DNA of 64,000 nucleotides from Lunularia cruciata (GCA_948567375.1 OX419760.1:37510001-37574000); one strand, 5' to 3'; positions 12,070 to 24,227 are shown, counted from the stretch's first letter. Numbers and translations: made by a program. Notes: generated by a model from the letters alone, not told the origin.

Positions 12070-13805
12070 ATGGTGTCCGGGTCAGGGCTATGCGCCAAGG
12101 TCGTTGTGGTGGACGCTCGCCACCACATGCTCGGTAGATTGGCCTCAATTTTGGCTAAGGAGCTCCTCAATGGGCAACGCGTGGTATTTATCTCGTCATT
12201 TGAATTTTGATCCGTCAGATAGACGAGACAATTCTTGATAATGAAGCTAGGTCGTGGGAATTACCATCGGAGTTGGATGACATGCATTTTGCTCGTTCTA
12301 GTTCGTGTACAGCTGGGTCTGCAAGTAATAAGGGGGTTGAATGATTGGCAACTTCAGCGTACCGAAGGACTTGACGGTCATAAGGATAGTAGAGTCTGCT
12401 GCTTGTTGTGTGTATCTGACCCGCAGCAATGGAGTACTCTGTGGATATGTCCATTAGTCCAGTGATACGTTCAGTTTTTTCAACACTCATCTGTGTTTTG
12501 CTCCATTATGCCCCTCTACTTTTTCCGTAAGCTTTAGCAGAAGATGCTCATGCCAACTCCACCAGTCTCAGGCCTTTGGCTTTGGCAGTAGGGTACGGAT
12601 CATATCACAAGAGATTTCCACATGTCAAGACTACCTTAACAGCAAGTGGTACGGATTTCAACAAGAATGTCAACACCTTAACCTATCTGGAACTGGAGTC
12701 TACCTGGACTTGTCCATCCTGATGATCAGCAGAATGTATAGTCTTGTGTAATCTATAACAAGGACACAAATCAACCTGACTTTTTTACTGTCAAATTCGG
12801 TCTGTGAGGTCCGATGTTCACCTCAAGCAGCTCAAACTGAAAATTCCAGCCGCTGCATCAATTGTGTAGGTCGTTGTACGATGCGAAGAGATCGCCCTTT
12901 CTGGTGGCCTTGTTCGTCAAAAAATGAAATACCTGAGATTCTTGAGGAAGCGAATGAACACCAAGCCCAGCAAGGGACCCATCCATTTTCGTGCACCCTC
13001 TCGCATCTTGTGGAGGACCATCCGTGGGTGAGTTGTCCTCCAGCAGAAGATTCCATGCAGCTCGTACCTTGCTTTCTTGCCTGTGCATATGGAAATTGCA
13101 AGTCACACCATTTGCTAGTGAGTACACATCTACTTTCCGAAATTCGCACCAGTCAAGTTCTCATTTTACTGTATTAATTCGCTTATGCAGTATGATCCCC
13201 CACAAAACCAAACGTGGTGCCGCTGCTCTCGAGCGTCTAAAGGCCTTCGAGGGTATTCCCCAGCCTTATGACAAGATGAAGAGAATGGTCATTCCCGATG
13301 CTCTCAAGTAAGTGATTTTGAGACCGTTTAGTCCGCTGCACCAGCGAACTTCAATTCCGTTTTGACATAACATCATCGGAATCTGTTTAAATCACGGGGG
13401 TTCTGACCTAATCACTGTTGGTCCCTATTTCAGGGTCTTGAGGTTGCAACCTGGACACAAGTTTTGCTTGCTCGGTCGCCTTTCACATGAGGTTGGATGG
13501 CACCACTATGATATCGTCAAGGTATGCATTAATCGACTGCTCCAGATGTCTATCACAAATTCTTTTTCTAGCCCCCTCTCGTTGTTAAAGTGATTACTTG
13601 TCTTGAAGTGTTGACCCACACTAACATTCTTATATGTGGACAGGAACTGGAAGAGAAGAGGAAGGTCAAGTCCAAGGTGTTTTACGAGAGGAAAAAGCAG
13701 CTTGCCCAATTCCGTCTCAAGGCTGCCAAGTCAGCTGACTCGCAGCTCGCAGCTCTTAACGCAACTCTCACGCCCCTTAGCTACAAGGTCGATGGTACTG
13801 CTTGA
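12070..13805 (+). CDS. RPL13A: 60S ribosomal protein L13a (uL13), five exons
   Basis: The product is a cytosolic 60S subunit protein of the uL13 family. Exons are 12070-12183, 12870-13027, 13191-13307, 13434-13521 and 13644-13805. They sum to 639 nt, giving 212 residues plus TGA, against about 206 in the family. Introns are 686, 163, 126 and 122 nt with GT and AG ends; phases agree. Diagnostic blocks are [96 protein letters not shown] and [18 protein letters not shown]. The start is fixed by [10 protein letters not shown], which matches the conserved N terminus. The C-terminal tail ([11 protein letters not shown]) is slightly longer than in typical homologues. It is divergent from RPL5. The frame is intact. 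Confidence 0.96.
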
Positions 13806-14133
13806 AATTGCAGCGTCAGTAGACTACTTGGTCGATAACCTTCTCAGTAGGCCCTTCAGAAGGGAATTAATATCTGTACTTACACGAAGACAATTTTGGT
13901 GAAATGGTCTTTACGAGATTTGAGTCCAAGGCTTGAGAATGAAACTATCCAAACTCTTCTTTCCTTTGGTTTTACTCGATGCAATTTTCCGCAGTTCTGT
14001 TGTTTGAATGCTATATGGGACTGACCAGCAATTTGAGTATATTTGACCGGGAAGAGTATTGGACCACTTCCTAGAGTGAGCTAAAAGGATAATCCCAGGA
14101 AATGGTGCAAGAAAGGTTTCAAGAAACTGTGGC

Positions 14134-14173
14134 GGTGGAGAAGGAAATGCCCTAGGGCATTTCCGTCTCCACC
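14134..14173. repeat. Spacer-less 40-bp palindrome
   Basis: The left arm GGTGGAGAAGGAAATGCCCT is mirrored by the right arm with a single mismatch, centred on CCTAGG at 14151-14156. There is no loop spacer, so it could extrude as a cruciform or fold in RNA as a tight hairpin. Confidence 0.85.
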
Positions 14174-15080
14174 AATAAGGATGCAAAAGGGAATTGATGA
14201 TCAGCTTTGCGCGTCTGCCTAGAGGTCCGGGATAGTGTTGGAGGGAGATTGTTTCTCGGGACACAAATGCAAAGAAACTGTCATGGACTCTGACAGTATT
14301 GGGCAGATAAGGATGGGGTAGTGCCATGGAAGTTCGAGTGGAGCCGGCAGCTGCAGAGGAATCGTAAGTGAGGACGTCTTGTGTTGCTGGGACTGCGACC
14401 AGTTTCTACTTGTAAATTACTAGTTATCTAACGAACCAAATCTGGCTCGTATTGGGCTGATTGTCATTAGGCGATCCTCCTTTAACCTCCTTGTAGTGAC
14501 CGTCCTTGCCCACCTCTTCGCGAGGTGAATGGAAGCTGAGGAAAACTTAATGCTTTCTTTATCAAAACACGAGGTTTGGATTATGTTCCTGATTGGAGGC
14601 TTGGACCTGGACTCAGGGTGTATCCAGGTCAAGGTCGTGTGAGATCGTATGAAGAACCCGAACGTTATTTGTTGGAGAGATGATGGCATGGCAAATACCT
14701 CGTCTTACCGTTCTGAACCCATAACTCCTTACCTTGATGGGCAATGCCTAAATAGGTTATTTCACTTGACTGCAACTTGAGACGCAGTCCTGTCAAGTGG
14801 GAGGAGAGTGGGGAGAGGAACAACATCCTGGATGGTAGTCTGCAACAGGAATGCTTTCTTCCCAGAGTCCGGCTTATCTCCTCTTTCGGCACTCGAGTCG
14901 AGAAGCTTGCAACAGACATGTACAATAATACTAAGTCTAGTATCTTGCACATGTCCCTGTTCTTCGAACAGCTTCTGCTCTCATCTTTCAAATATACCAG
15001 GTCCAGTGAACTCGAATTCGATAGGCCACTAGCTGTAACCAGGACTCTCGAGTACTGCCAGGTGAAGAAGCCATGGAATT

Positions 15081-15119
15081 TGCTCCACCGGGTTACCAGC
15101 AGGGAAACCCGGTGGAGCA
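15081..15119. repeat. Perfect 14-bp inverted repeat with 11-nt loop
   Basis: TGCTCCACCGGGTT (15081-15094) pairs exactly with AACCCGGTGGAGCA (15106-15119). The stem is GC-rich and lies in gene-free DNA. Confidence 0.85.
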
Positions 15120-15355
15120 TCTACAGCTGCATCGAGGGATTGCAGAGATGGTCCAAGTAAACGGTGTTCCGGCCAGAACGAGCACAGGAAAACCAGGAGT
15201 CTCATGACCTCTGGATCAACCCAAGCACATTGAGAAAGATTTGCAACTACAACTTGAGTATTGGGCTCTTGTAAGCATGTGGTATATATTCTACTTGCTT
15301 GAAAACCGTACGGGAGAAAGCATCGAAGTGGATCATGTAGTGGACATGGATACTT

Positions 15356-15524
15356 GTCAAGGTGTGCATTGTTCTGGTGGTGAGTTCGAAATTCAGAACC
15401 CGTAATGAACACTAACATAGTTGTTACAAGTACCTGGAAGTGGATCGCGTAGTGGACTTTGTTAGCGTTCATTACGGGAAGTTCTGAATTTAGAACTCAC
15501 CACCGGAACAATGCACAGCTTGAC
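15356..15524. repeat. Long inverted repeat (about 62-bp arms, 42-nt spacer)
   Basis: Arm 1 (15356-15417) and arm 2 (15460-15524) are reverse complements. By eye they differ at about four substitutions and one 3-nt gap. Shared landmarks are 'gtgcattgtt' and 'cccgtaatgaac' and their complements. The spacer contains 'gaagtggatcgcgtagtgga', a near repeat of 15317-15336. It could be a foldback element or a small-RNA hairpin; expression is not shown. Confidence 0.88.
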
Positions 15525-18181
15525 TAAAACTCTCACTCTTCGCTCCAACCCAGGCAAGATACCATCCACTCCTCTCCCACTTCGCTCCATCCTCCACTTA
15601 AGCTCTGTTTTTCCTACTCGCTCTATGCTCCTCCTTTTCTTTCGACTGCACCCTCCTGCTCGCCCGATGATCCTCTGCTTTCAATGGTAGATGCGAAATC
15701 TGTTGCTGTTGTTGTCTCTTTGTTTCTGTTTTCCATACAGGTGCATTCTAGGTCGATGCAGATGCTACTTATGAAATCCATTCCTCTTCTTGCTTTCTAT
15801 CACTTGCGCTTATTTTTAGTTATGAACTTCCTTGCGTAGATTCCATTCAATTCTATTTGCAAACGGTTATGCTTGCATTTCATATGCAAGTTCTCGGTTC
15901 CTACTTAGTGGGTGCTGGATACCCCGTTCTTCGAACGGCTTCTGCTCCCGTTTCTCAAATGCACACCTTGACTACAACTTAATTTCTAGCATCGGCTATC
16001 AATTACTTTACTAGCGCAATACACAAAACATCTACAATACACCAAATCCAGAATAATAAGTAATCAGCAATAGCCATGTCCACAAAGTTAAGGCTTCGTG
16101 AAAGACATCAATTAATGTAATGCTAGCACGGAACTTCTGCCGACGACCTTGCACCACAAAACTCCGATCGATGAAGATTTGTGTCATTACTAATCTGTGT
16201 GCACATGGTACCTGACCAATGGATCCCTTTACTCTTGTTTCTAAGATGCTTTCTATCAAATATGGGAGTAATGGGTAACCTAACTTATCATGACACACAT
16301 TCTTGGTCTGTTTGTCATTATTTTCAATATTACCAAAAAGAAAAAAACATAACACACCTAGAAAGAAGGAACATAAAATGTAATATCCGCACACTAATCC
16401 AAACCAATTGGGCACACTAATCCAAACCAATTTGGCGTACCAACAAGCATGCAAACATAGAGAAGATACGATCACAAGAATTTGACACAATTCTTTATGA
16501 TTTTTATAAAAAAAGAACTTCAGAGTTTCTTGTTTTATCATCAAGTTAATTTCAATATGTACTCCAAGTCTATTTCAATTTGTTTTTCAAATTTCAATCA
16601 ACTTTCAATCCAAGTGTGGAACTTCTTTGTCTTTTTTATGGGAAAAGTTTACAAAACTCATATGGATATAACCTTTTATGTGTAACTTGGATTCAAGTGT
16701 TCTAGGTTTCAATGTAAAGTCGGTAAGATAAGTTTTCTAGGAAAGATAAGTTTTCTAATGATATAAAATAATCTACAACTTGATCACAAAATTTTCTTTA
16801 AAAGCTCTCAAATTTGGCCAATTTTTTGTAATTTTCACCCTAATTTTGAAATCCCTAATTTAGGGTTTGCTCTTGGTTCTTGCCAAATTTTCCCTAGATT
16901 TTTGAATCAAAGGTACACTTGATTCTCAAAAATTGTCCATCAATCTAAAATCCTCAATCACAATCACAAAAATAGATGAATTGCAAGTCATTCATGATTG
17001 AAGATAGAACTGCTTTACCGAGCTTATGACAATATTTCAGTAGAACTTGTTGCATCAACTATCACTCTCCATGCATCCAAAGTCAACCAAATTTTCTATA
17101 GTAGCTTATTGTGCCCTTGTCTAACTCTTTGCAAAGTTTGATGGCTTAATCCAACCCTAGTCCCTAGATATGGATCAATTCTTGAGCTAGGTTAATTTTT
17201 GAGTTCTACATACCCAAGTATATTTGATCCAAGACCCTAAATTCTCCTTTTGAGGAATTTATAAAAAAAAATTGCATAGAGGTGCAAAAACTAACCACAA
17301 ACAATATTGGAAATTTTCATAAGTTGATTCAAACCATAACTTGGGGAGTGACCAAAATTCTAAACTTGATCATTAGCTCTTCTCCAACACTTTACATCCC
17401 AAAAGCACCAACTTCAATCAACCACATCTGATTTGAGATTGACCCAAAACTGTAATTTCTTGCACTCAACACTATAAGTGCTTTGTCTTCTCTCCAACCT
17501 TACTAACATATCATGAGAATATCTCATGAAGCTCTCCAAATTGCCTATTTTGTGCTCCTAGGTATGAATTATACCCCTTTGATTTAATCAATCATATCCT
17601 CACTAGAAACTACTCAAATCTTATGGTTTTTATCTTCAAATTGTAGCCTGTCAGCTCTTCTCTCCAACTATGATCTCCACTCTCCAAATGCCTTACCTAA
17701 AATCCTTTGATGGTCAACAAACTCTTGAGTTCTCCTCTTGGGACCCAATCTCCTGCAAGTTTGTCATTTAGTCTCTTCACTTTTTGACAAATGGACCCCC
17801 CAAATCCACCTTGAAGCTCATGAGAAAAATTGAGTTGTTCTCCATCTATAAGAGTTCATAAATTGTTAAATCCCATATATGCTCATAAGTAAGCACTAGA
17901 AGGACAACAAGATCTGGGTTTCCATCACCAATTCCATGAATGCCGCTCCTAAATGTGCCACCATATTGTCTCATGAACCGTCACGGTGTAGAATCTAAAG
18001 CTTGATGAGAAAATGATTTGGGAGTGATAGATTGGGAGCATAGGACATCTTCTACTCAATTGCTCTCCTTGATGCCTTGGTCTCCATGGTCTACTATGAC
18101 TTTCACTCTCAACGTCCTCCCCCAGGTCGATACTCCTCTAACTAAAACAAACCTCTTGTCTCAACTCTCCACCATATATAT

Positions 18182-18304
18182 ATGTATATGTATGCAATTG
18201 GTCAAATGGGTTATAATCTTATCTTTTTCAAGAGCTTAATGTATATTAAAATTCTTGAAAAAGATAAGATTATAACCCACGTGGCCAATTGCATACATGT
18301 ACAT
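18182..18304. repeat. Long inverted repeat, about 52-bp arms and 19-nt spacer, inside copy A
   Basis: 18182-18233 and 18253-18304 are near-perfect reverse complements. Landmarks are 'gtatgcaattgg' and 'ataatcttatctttttcaag' in arm 1. Copies B and C of the surrounding repeat have only a single version of this segment, so the inverted copy arose in copy A after insertion. Confidence 0.85.
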
Positions 18305-18356
18305 AGATTGCTCATATGGAAACAACTCAACCGTGGGATCCGTCATACAACCTATT

Positions 18357-19097
18357 TGTAATACTCCGAGGACAAGAGAAGAGAGAAAACACACATTGTA
18401 CACTCAAACATTTGATGCCCCAAGGGAGCACCTTCTCTTTATTATATAGACAAAGAGGATCTCCTCCAAGGAAGCTCCACCATAGGATTAGGGACACAGA
18501 TAGGTGACATGTCAGCAAGCTCCACCCTTGGATTACTTACTTGGATGGGTGACCTGTATGGTCTAGGTCCTATCTGGTTGGTCAAACGAGCTTTGACCGG
18601 AGGGAATCTTTTAGGGAATCTTCTTGTAGGAATCTCAGAATCACATGAGTAAGGTATCGTTGGAAAGCTCTCAACAAGACAAACCAAGGGGGAGGGAAGA
18701 CCAGCCTTTCCTCCATTGGGGGGGGGGAATCTGCACATTTTCGAGGCCTAATTCATCCGTTTAGGCCTCCGAAATTGCCTTCAAAGATTTCAGGCATATT
18801 TCGGTTCCTACTCTATTAGTACAAGTCCTCTTTTGGTGATACCTCTTTCTGATCTATTTAGTCCATCATGTGTAACATTCTTCCAGATGTTACCAAACCA
18901 ATTCTCACCTTTAAATCATATGTCTAGCTATTGGTTCTAAGGTTCTCAAGTCTATTTCGATTTCTGCCCTATTAGTAGAAGTACTCTTTTGGTGATACTT
19001 CTATCTGATCTATTTTGACCATCATGTATAACATCATTCTAGATGTTACCAAACTGAATTTCACATCTAGATCATATGGCTAACCCTTGGTATTACA
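18357..19097 (-). repeat. 3' LTR of the chromovirus
   Basis: It starts TGTAATAC and ends GTATTACA, a perfect 8-bp terminal inverted repeat. A promoter-like TATA box (sense TATATAATAAAG) lies at about 18436-18449. The sense strand is the minus strand. Confidence 0.92.
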
Positions 19098-19114
19098 GAC
19101 CTCCCTCCTTTTAA
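19098..19114 (-). other. Polypurine tract (plus-strand primer)
   Basis: Read on the minus strand, AAAAGGAGGGAGGTC abuts the TG start of the 3' LTR, the standard position and composition of a PPT. It overlaps the stop codon of pol by a few bases. Confidence 0.8.
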
Positions 19115-22100
19115 GACGCAACGTCCTCGTTGTGCAATTGTTGCTCAAATGCTTGCACCAACACCGGTGCATGTGCCAAATTGGCAGCGGGTTCCCAGGT
19201 TGCTTCATAGAGGGGGTAACCTTTCCATTGTACTAGATATTCCACCCGCGGATGGCGAGTACCACGCATGCGCTTTTGGAGAATCCGCTCCACTTCATAT
19301 TCCTTTGTGCCATCAATGACTGTCGGACAAGGTCGAATGTCTTGTGTGGAAGTACCTTGGCCTGATCGGGGAGCATATCTGCGTAATAGGGAGACATGGA
19401 ACACTGGATGGATCTTCATGTGTGGTGGTAGCTCAAGGTGATAGGCCACAGCGCCGATGCGACGAAGAATCGAGAAAGGCCTAATAAAATGAGGTCTGAG
19501 CTTACGAGATCCAACTAATGTGAGGTTGGTTGTCGATAGCCACACTTGATCCCCAATATTGAACTCCATGTGCCTACGGTGTGCATCAGCATACTGCTTT
19601 TGTCGATTTTGCGCAATCTATAACCTGTGCTTGGCGCTCTCCACACCTTGTTGGATTCTAGAAACAAATGTGTTGACTGCATCAACCTTGGTAGTCACTG
19701 GACGGATCTTCATCAAGCTAGAAGGTGTGAAGGGATGCTCACCATACATGAGGAAGAACGGAGTGACTTGGGTGGAGGCATTCACTGAATTGTTGTAAGC
19801 GAATTCCACCAACGGTAGTAGGGTGTCCCACCTCTCTTTCTCTTCTAAGGTGAAGCTGCATAACATGTCTTCAATTGTGCGATTAGCTCGCTCTGTTTGG
19901 CCATCTGTTTGTGGGTGGTAAGCTATAGACATGGCCAACTTGGTTTTGAAGAAACCAAAGAGTGTTCGCCAAAACAAACTGGTGAATTGGGTGCCTCTAT
20001 CGGTGATGAGTACTCTAGACAAGCCATGGTGAGCAAAGACTGCATCTAAGTATAGTTGAGCTAGTTATGGAGCGGTCACCTCCTTGGTGGTAGGGCGTAC
20101 ATGAATCATTTTTCTGAGCCGGTCCACAAAGACCACAATGGAGTCAAACCCTGAGGTGGTCTTGGGTAATTCATAGACGAGATCCATACTCACTTGTTCC
20201 CAACGTTGGGTAGGAGTGGGAAGAGGTTGAAGGAGCCCTGCAGGAGCTTGATTAGAAGCTTTTTTATGTTGACAAAGTAGGCAACTACGCATATAGTCCA
20301 TCACGTCGTTGCTCATCTTGGGCCAATAGTAATGGCGCTTGACTGCCTCCAAGGTCTTGTCTACTCCGACATGAGCTGCAATGGCCAAATCATGACATTC
20401 CGCTAGAATGGTGGTGCGTAATTTTGGGACATTCGGGATCCACAATCGGCCCTCCCGAAAGGTGAGTCCTTGGGTGCTGGTGACACCTTTGGACTATTGC
20501 GCTTCTACAATTTGTGGATCAGTTTTTGTAGCAGCTAGAATCTCTTGCCAGAATTCAGGGTTAATCTTAACCTCTGCCACCAAGTTGTTGGCCATTGGCA
20601 TGCGGGTGAATACATCTGCAAGTTGCTTCTTACCTTCCACGTAGGTGATTGTCATGTTGAAGCGTTGTCGCCACTCTGCCCACCAAATTTGGTGACGAGA
20701 TAGATCCTTCTACATCTCGAGGTAGACTAGAGGTTTGTGGTCTGTCTCTACTACAAATGCCTTCTCGCCCAGGTAGTGCTTCCAATGCTTGGTTGCTAGA
20801 ACGATGGCCAGCTCTTCTCGTTCTGTGGTATGGTAGTTGCGCTCTGCCGGTAACAACTTTTGAGAGAAATATGCAATTGGATGCCATCCGTCATGCCACT
20901 CTTGTTGTAGGACTGCTCCTATTGCTACGCCTGATGCATCCGTAGCCAACTTGATTGGACGTTTTGGGTCATACCACTTCAAGATTGGTGCATGTAGCAA
21001 GGCGGCCTTCAATTCTTGAAAGGCCAACTCTTGTGCAGTTCCCCATGTCCACTTCGTCCCCTTGCCAAGTAGTGTCGTTAAAGGCTGTGCAACCTTGGAG
21101 AAGTCCTTGACAAATCTACGATAGAATCCCGTCAACCCCAAGAAGCTCTTAAGTTGAGTTTGATCTTCTGGGGCACTCCATTTTTGAATGACCTCTATTT
21201 TATCTGTCAATACTTGAATGCCCTCTGCACTTACTCTATGCCCTAAGTAGTCTACTTCAGACTTGCCAAACTCACACTTTGAGATTTTGGCGTACAACTG
21301 ATTCTGTCTTAGAATCTGGAGGACCTCTCGTAGATGTTATTTGTGTTCTGTCATCGTGCTACTATATACTAAGATATCATCCAAGAAGACGATAGCAGAC
21401 TTATCCAAGTATGAATGAAATATGTCATTCATTAGGCTCATGAAAGTGGCAGGCGCATTGGTGAGGCCAAAAGGCATCACAAGATACTCAAAGTGGCCAT
21501 ACCTGGTTTGAAAGGCAGTTTTGTACACATCCTCCTCTGCAATTTGGATTTGATTGTAACCGCTCCGCAAGTCCAGTTTGGTGAAGTATCTCGCTCCATG
21601 GAGTTGATCAAACAGGTCATCCATGCGAGGTAAGGGGTATTTGTTCTTCACTGTTTGCTGATTGAGACCCCGATAGTCAATGCACATGCGCATTGTACCA
21701 TCCTTCTTCTTCACAAACAAGACAGGGGCCCCATATGGTGATACGCTAGGTTGGATGAACCCTTTTTGTAGCATCTCCTCAATTTGAGTCTTACACTCCT
21801 CCAACTCATGAGGTGATAGGCAATATGGGGCCTTACAAGGAGGTGTCTTCCCCGGGAGTGTCTCTATTTTGTGATCTACTCGCCTTTTAGGTGGTAATCC
21901 TGAGGGTAGATCATCGGGAAAGACATCTTGAAACTCATCCACCATATCCTTCAATTTCTCAAGAATTTGTCCAACGAGTTGTGCACTCTGGACTTCTCTT
22001 ATTAGACCCATAAAACATCTATTGGTCTTACAGACAATTGTCGTCCCTACGACATATAGAGGCAGTTTTTGCCTGTGTGATTTTTCTTTAACCCCAATGA

Positions 22101-22545
22101 TTGACCATTGGTAGGTTCTCACTACTTTCTTCCTCCAATCCACCATTGGGTTGTATTGCTCCATCCATGGCATGCCTAAAATTGCATCATAACGGGCTAA
22201 TTGTATCACTAGCCACTCAATTGCTTCTTGATATTCTCCTACAGAGAGGGTTACCCATCTAGGTAATGATTCAATCCTCTCTGTTTGCCCATTTGGTAAC
22301 TCTACTTTTTCACTTCCATTTCTCTCTAGATCCATTCCCAAGCTTATTGCAACAGAGCGAGACAAGAAATTCTTTGTTGCTCCCGGATCTATTAATACTC
22401 TCACTTGATTACCTTCTAGGATTCCATTCACGACAATCAATTGTGAGGTTGCCTTTCGGGATCTTTGTGCATTATTCTTCTTCCTTCCCTTGCTTCTCTG
22501 CTTCTTTATTGAGCCAGTAAGGCCGTGAGGTACATTTATTGGCAA
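19111..22545 (-). pseudogene. pol polyprotein: protease, RT, RNase H, integrase, chromodomain (five nonsense codons)
   Basis: About 1,144 codons run in a single frame with no indel. The order is: protease, with [12 protein letters not shown] (the usual Ser/Thr after the catalytic Asp reads Pro) and [10 protein letters not shown]; reverse transcriptase, with [26 protein letters not shown] and the catalytic [10 protein letters not shown]; RNase H, with [26 protein letters not shown] and [10 protein letters not shown]; integrase, with a Cys pair (CLLCQHKK), VLITDRGTQFTS and AYHPQTDGQTERANRTIEDM; then a C-terminal chromodomain (YEVERILQKR, YLVQWKGYP, ATWEPAANL). In-frame stops are at 21337-21339 (TAA), 20710-20712 (TAG), 20494-20496 (TAG), 20065-20067 (TAA) and 19618-19620 (TAG), all one C-to-T step from Gln codons. 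Pol overlaps the end of gag by 10 nt in the -1 frame. Confidence 0.95.
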
Positions 22546-23555
22546 TCTTTGTTTTCCAAAGTGGTTTCCACCTCCTCCTCTTCAATGTGCCTCTCCATGT
22601 TGTTCAGAGATCGCTTGTACAAAGGCCGAGGGCCTCTAGGGAAACAAGTGCGACAATTGGTAGATATGTGCCCAATACGGCCACAATTGTAACAACGGCG
22701 TTGTTCTCCTCGAGTCCCTACTCCTCGTGGGACTCCATCTCTTTGTTCTTCTACTCGTCCCCGCTCTCCTTGAAACGGCCATGCTCCTTGATCCCGGAAT
22801 CGAAGGTTGCCCAATTCCATCGGTACTGGTCCACCCATGTGTGGCATTTCTGCCCGATAATGTTGAGGTGGAACTACTCCTTCACCTCCACCTAATGCTC
22901 CGGCTATTCTCTGCGCACAAGCAATAGCTTCAAATACCGTGCGAGGGTTTTGCACCATGACCTCTTGGCGAATCCGCTCTTTCAACCCTCGTTTGAAATT
23001 GTCGAGAGCCTCTGCTGGACTCATGTCAGTAATTGCAACTTGTAGATCCAGAAATGCCTCCACATACTCTTGTACACTATTCTTCTGTCTCAATCCCCAT
23101 AGTCGGGTTCGAGCCATCTGCACAGAATCCACCGATTGGAAATTCTTGAGCAGTCCTTCTTGCATTGCTGTCCATGTGATCTCCCTTCTCTCTGCCAGCA
23201 TGGATTGTTCCCAAGCATCATACCATGTGAGGGCTTTATCAGTCAAGTAACCACATGCAAACATGCCTGCAGCATGCTCTGTGATCTCTGTTGAGAACAA
23301 TCAAAAATATCGATTCATTCTTGAGATCCAATTCTCCACTACTCCCATCGTACGTTGCCCCTTGTAAGGCTCGATGTTGTAGGTCTTCTTCATCCGGAGT
23401 AGCAATGTGGCTTCATCGTTGATAGGGTTCGTAGGCACAGGTGCCTCTCCAAGTACTTCAATCGCAGGTACTGGGTTTTGAGACGGCTCTTCTTCTTGCA
23501 TGGCTTGATCGTTCCTGAGGATCTGCACTTGACTTTGCAATGTCTCCACGGTCAT
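22536..23555 (-). pseudogene. gag (capsid and zinc knuckle), one nonsense codon
   Basis: This encodes the retrotransposon structural protein that forms the particle and packages RNA. The capsid region includes ALTWYDAWEQ, FQSVDSVQMARTRLWGLRQ and VQEYVEAFLDL, typical of Ty3/gypsy gag. A CCHC zinc knuckle, CYNCGRIGHISTNC, sits near the C terminus (about 22640-22690). A single TGA at 23301-23303 interrupts the frame after NRYF; it is one C-to-T change from CGA. The start at 23555 (MTVETLQSQ) is the first ATG of the frame. The stop at 22536 lies just inside the start of pol. Confidence 0.9.
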
Positions 23556-23639
23556 CTTAATCTCTCAAAATTCATTCAACATCCCTTGCATTCCTTGCAC
23601 CAACTCTTGCAATTGCGGATCCATGGTTCCTCCAACACC

Positions 23640-24087
23640 CAATTGCTAACGTCTACTTCAATACAGAGTCAATATAATCACTCTGGAAGGTGCACGAACT
23701 ATCGGAACTACCATTGGGACCTTAGAAGCTATCACTCGTTGATAATACTCCTCACCAAAATTCCTAACCACAAAATCTCTAAACATCAATTTTGGCCTCA
23801 CTACATAATGGATTTCTACTTGAGTGTTGAAAGGGAGAGGATTTGGGATATTCATATCCATTTTATCATAATAGAATGTAGATTGTCAAATCCCACTCTC
23901 TGTCATATATCACCACAGGTAGAATCACCGGGTTTGGTGAGTTCATCACTCTGTCCATGAATTCCGCACCAAAGTGATAAACTAGCGATACTCTCATCTG
24001 CTCACGCTGGATGTACATAACCTTGATGTGGAATGGGTTTGAGAATGGAAAGCTAGGTGTGGGAAATTGTCCCCCCAGTGCATCCAT
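23640..24087 (-). pseudogene. Leader ORF upstream of gag, unknown function, internally duplicated
   Basis: Two minus-strand frames, 24087-23866 (MDALGGQF...) and 23861-23658 (MDMNIPNP...), lie between the PBS and gag. They resemble each other: both have a PF start, then HFGAEF or NFGEEY, then RV..S..P...P.V, then a hydrophobic end rich in I and L. They therefore look like two copies of a roughly 55-residue unit, now in different frames, perhaps from one indel. I recognise no known domain. Extra leader ORFs are unusual in chromoviruses, so it may be element-specific. Confidence 0.5.
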
Positions 24088-24214
24088 CCCATCCGCTCTC
24101 TAAAGTCCTTCCTAAGTCTAGCAATTACTCTATGTTCTCCACCACAAATTACTCAGTTTCAGTAGTTCGTGCTATTCCAAGAGGGGTGATCCACTCTCTT
24201 GGACTAGAACACTT

Positions 24215-24226
24215 GCTTTGATACCA
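24215..24226 (-). other. Primer binding site for initiator tRNA-Met
   Basis: Read on the minus strand, TGGTATCAAAGC lies two bases inside the 5' LTR. It differs by one base from the plant iMet PBS TGGTATCAGAGC seen at 26281. Confidence 0.85.
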
Positions 24227-24227
24227 T

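Larger units (their letters stand above)
13910..16180. other. Gene-free stretch rich in inverted repeats
   Basis: No recognisable coding sequence follows RPL13A. Open frames up to 151 codons on the minus strand (13911-14327, 14665-15120, 15029-15472) have no family signature and overlap palindromes. The block 14961-14992 recurs at 15929-15960 ('ttcttcgaac[ag]gcttctgctc'), so it contains a dispersed repeat family. The clear structures are listed separately. Confidence 0.5.

Noticed and set aside
13911-15472. Minus-strand frames of 138-151 codons after RPL13A
   Set aside because: They run through palindromes and inverted repeats, have no recognisable domains, and show no promoter or splice evidence.
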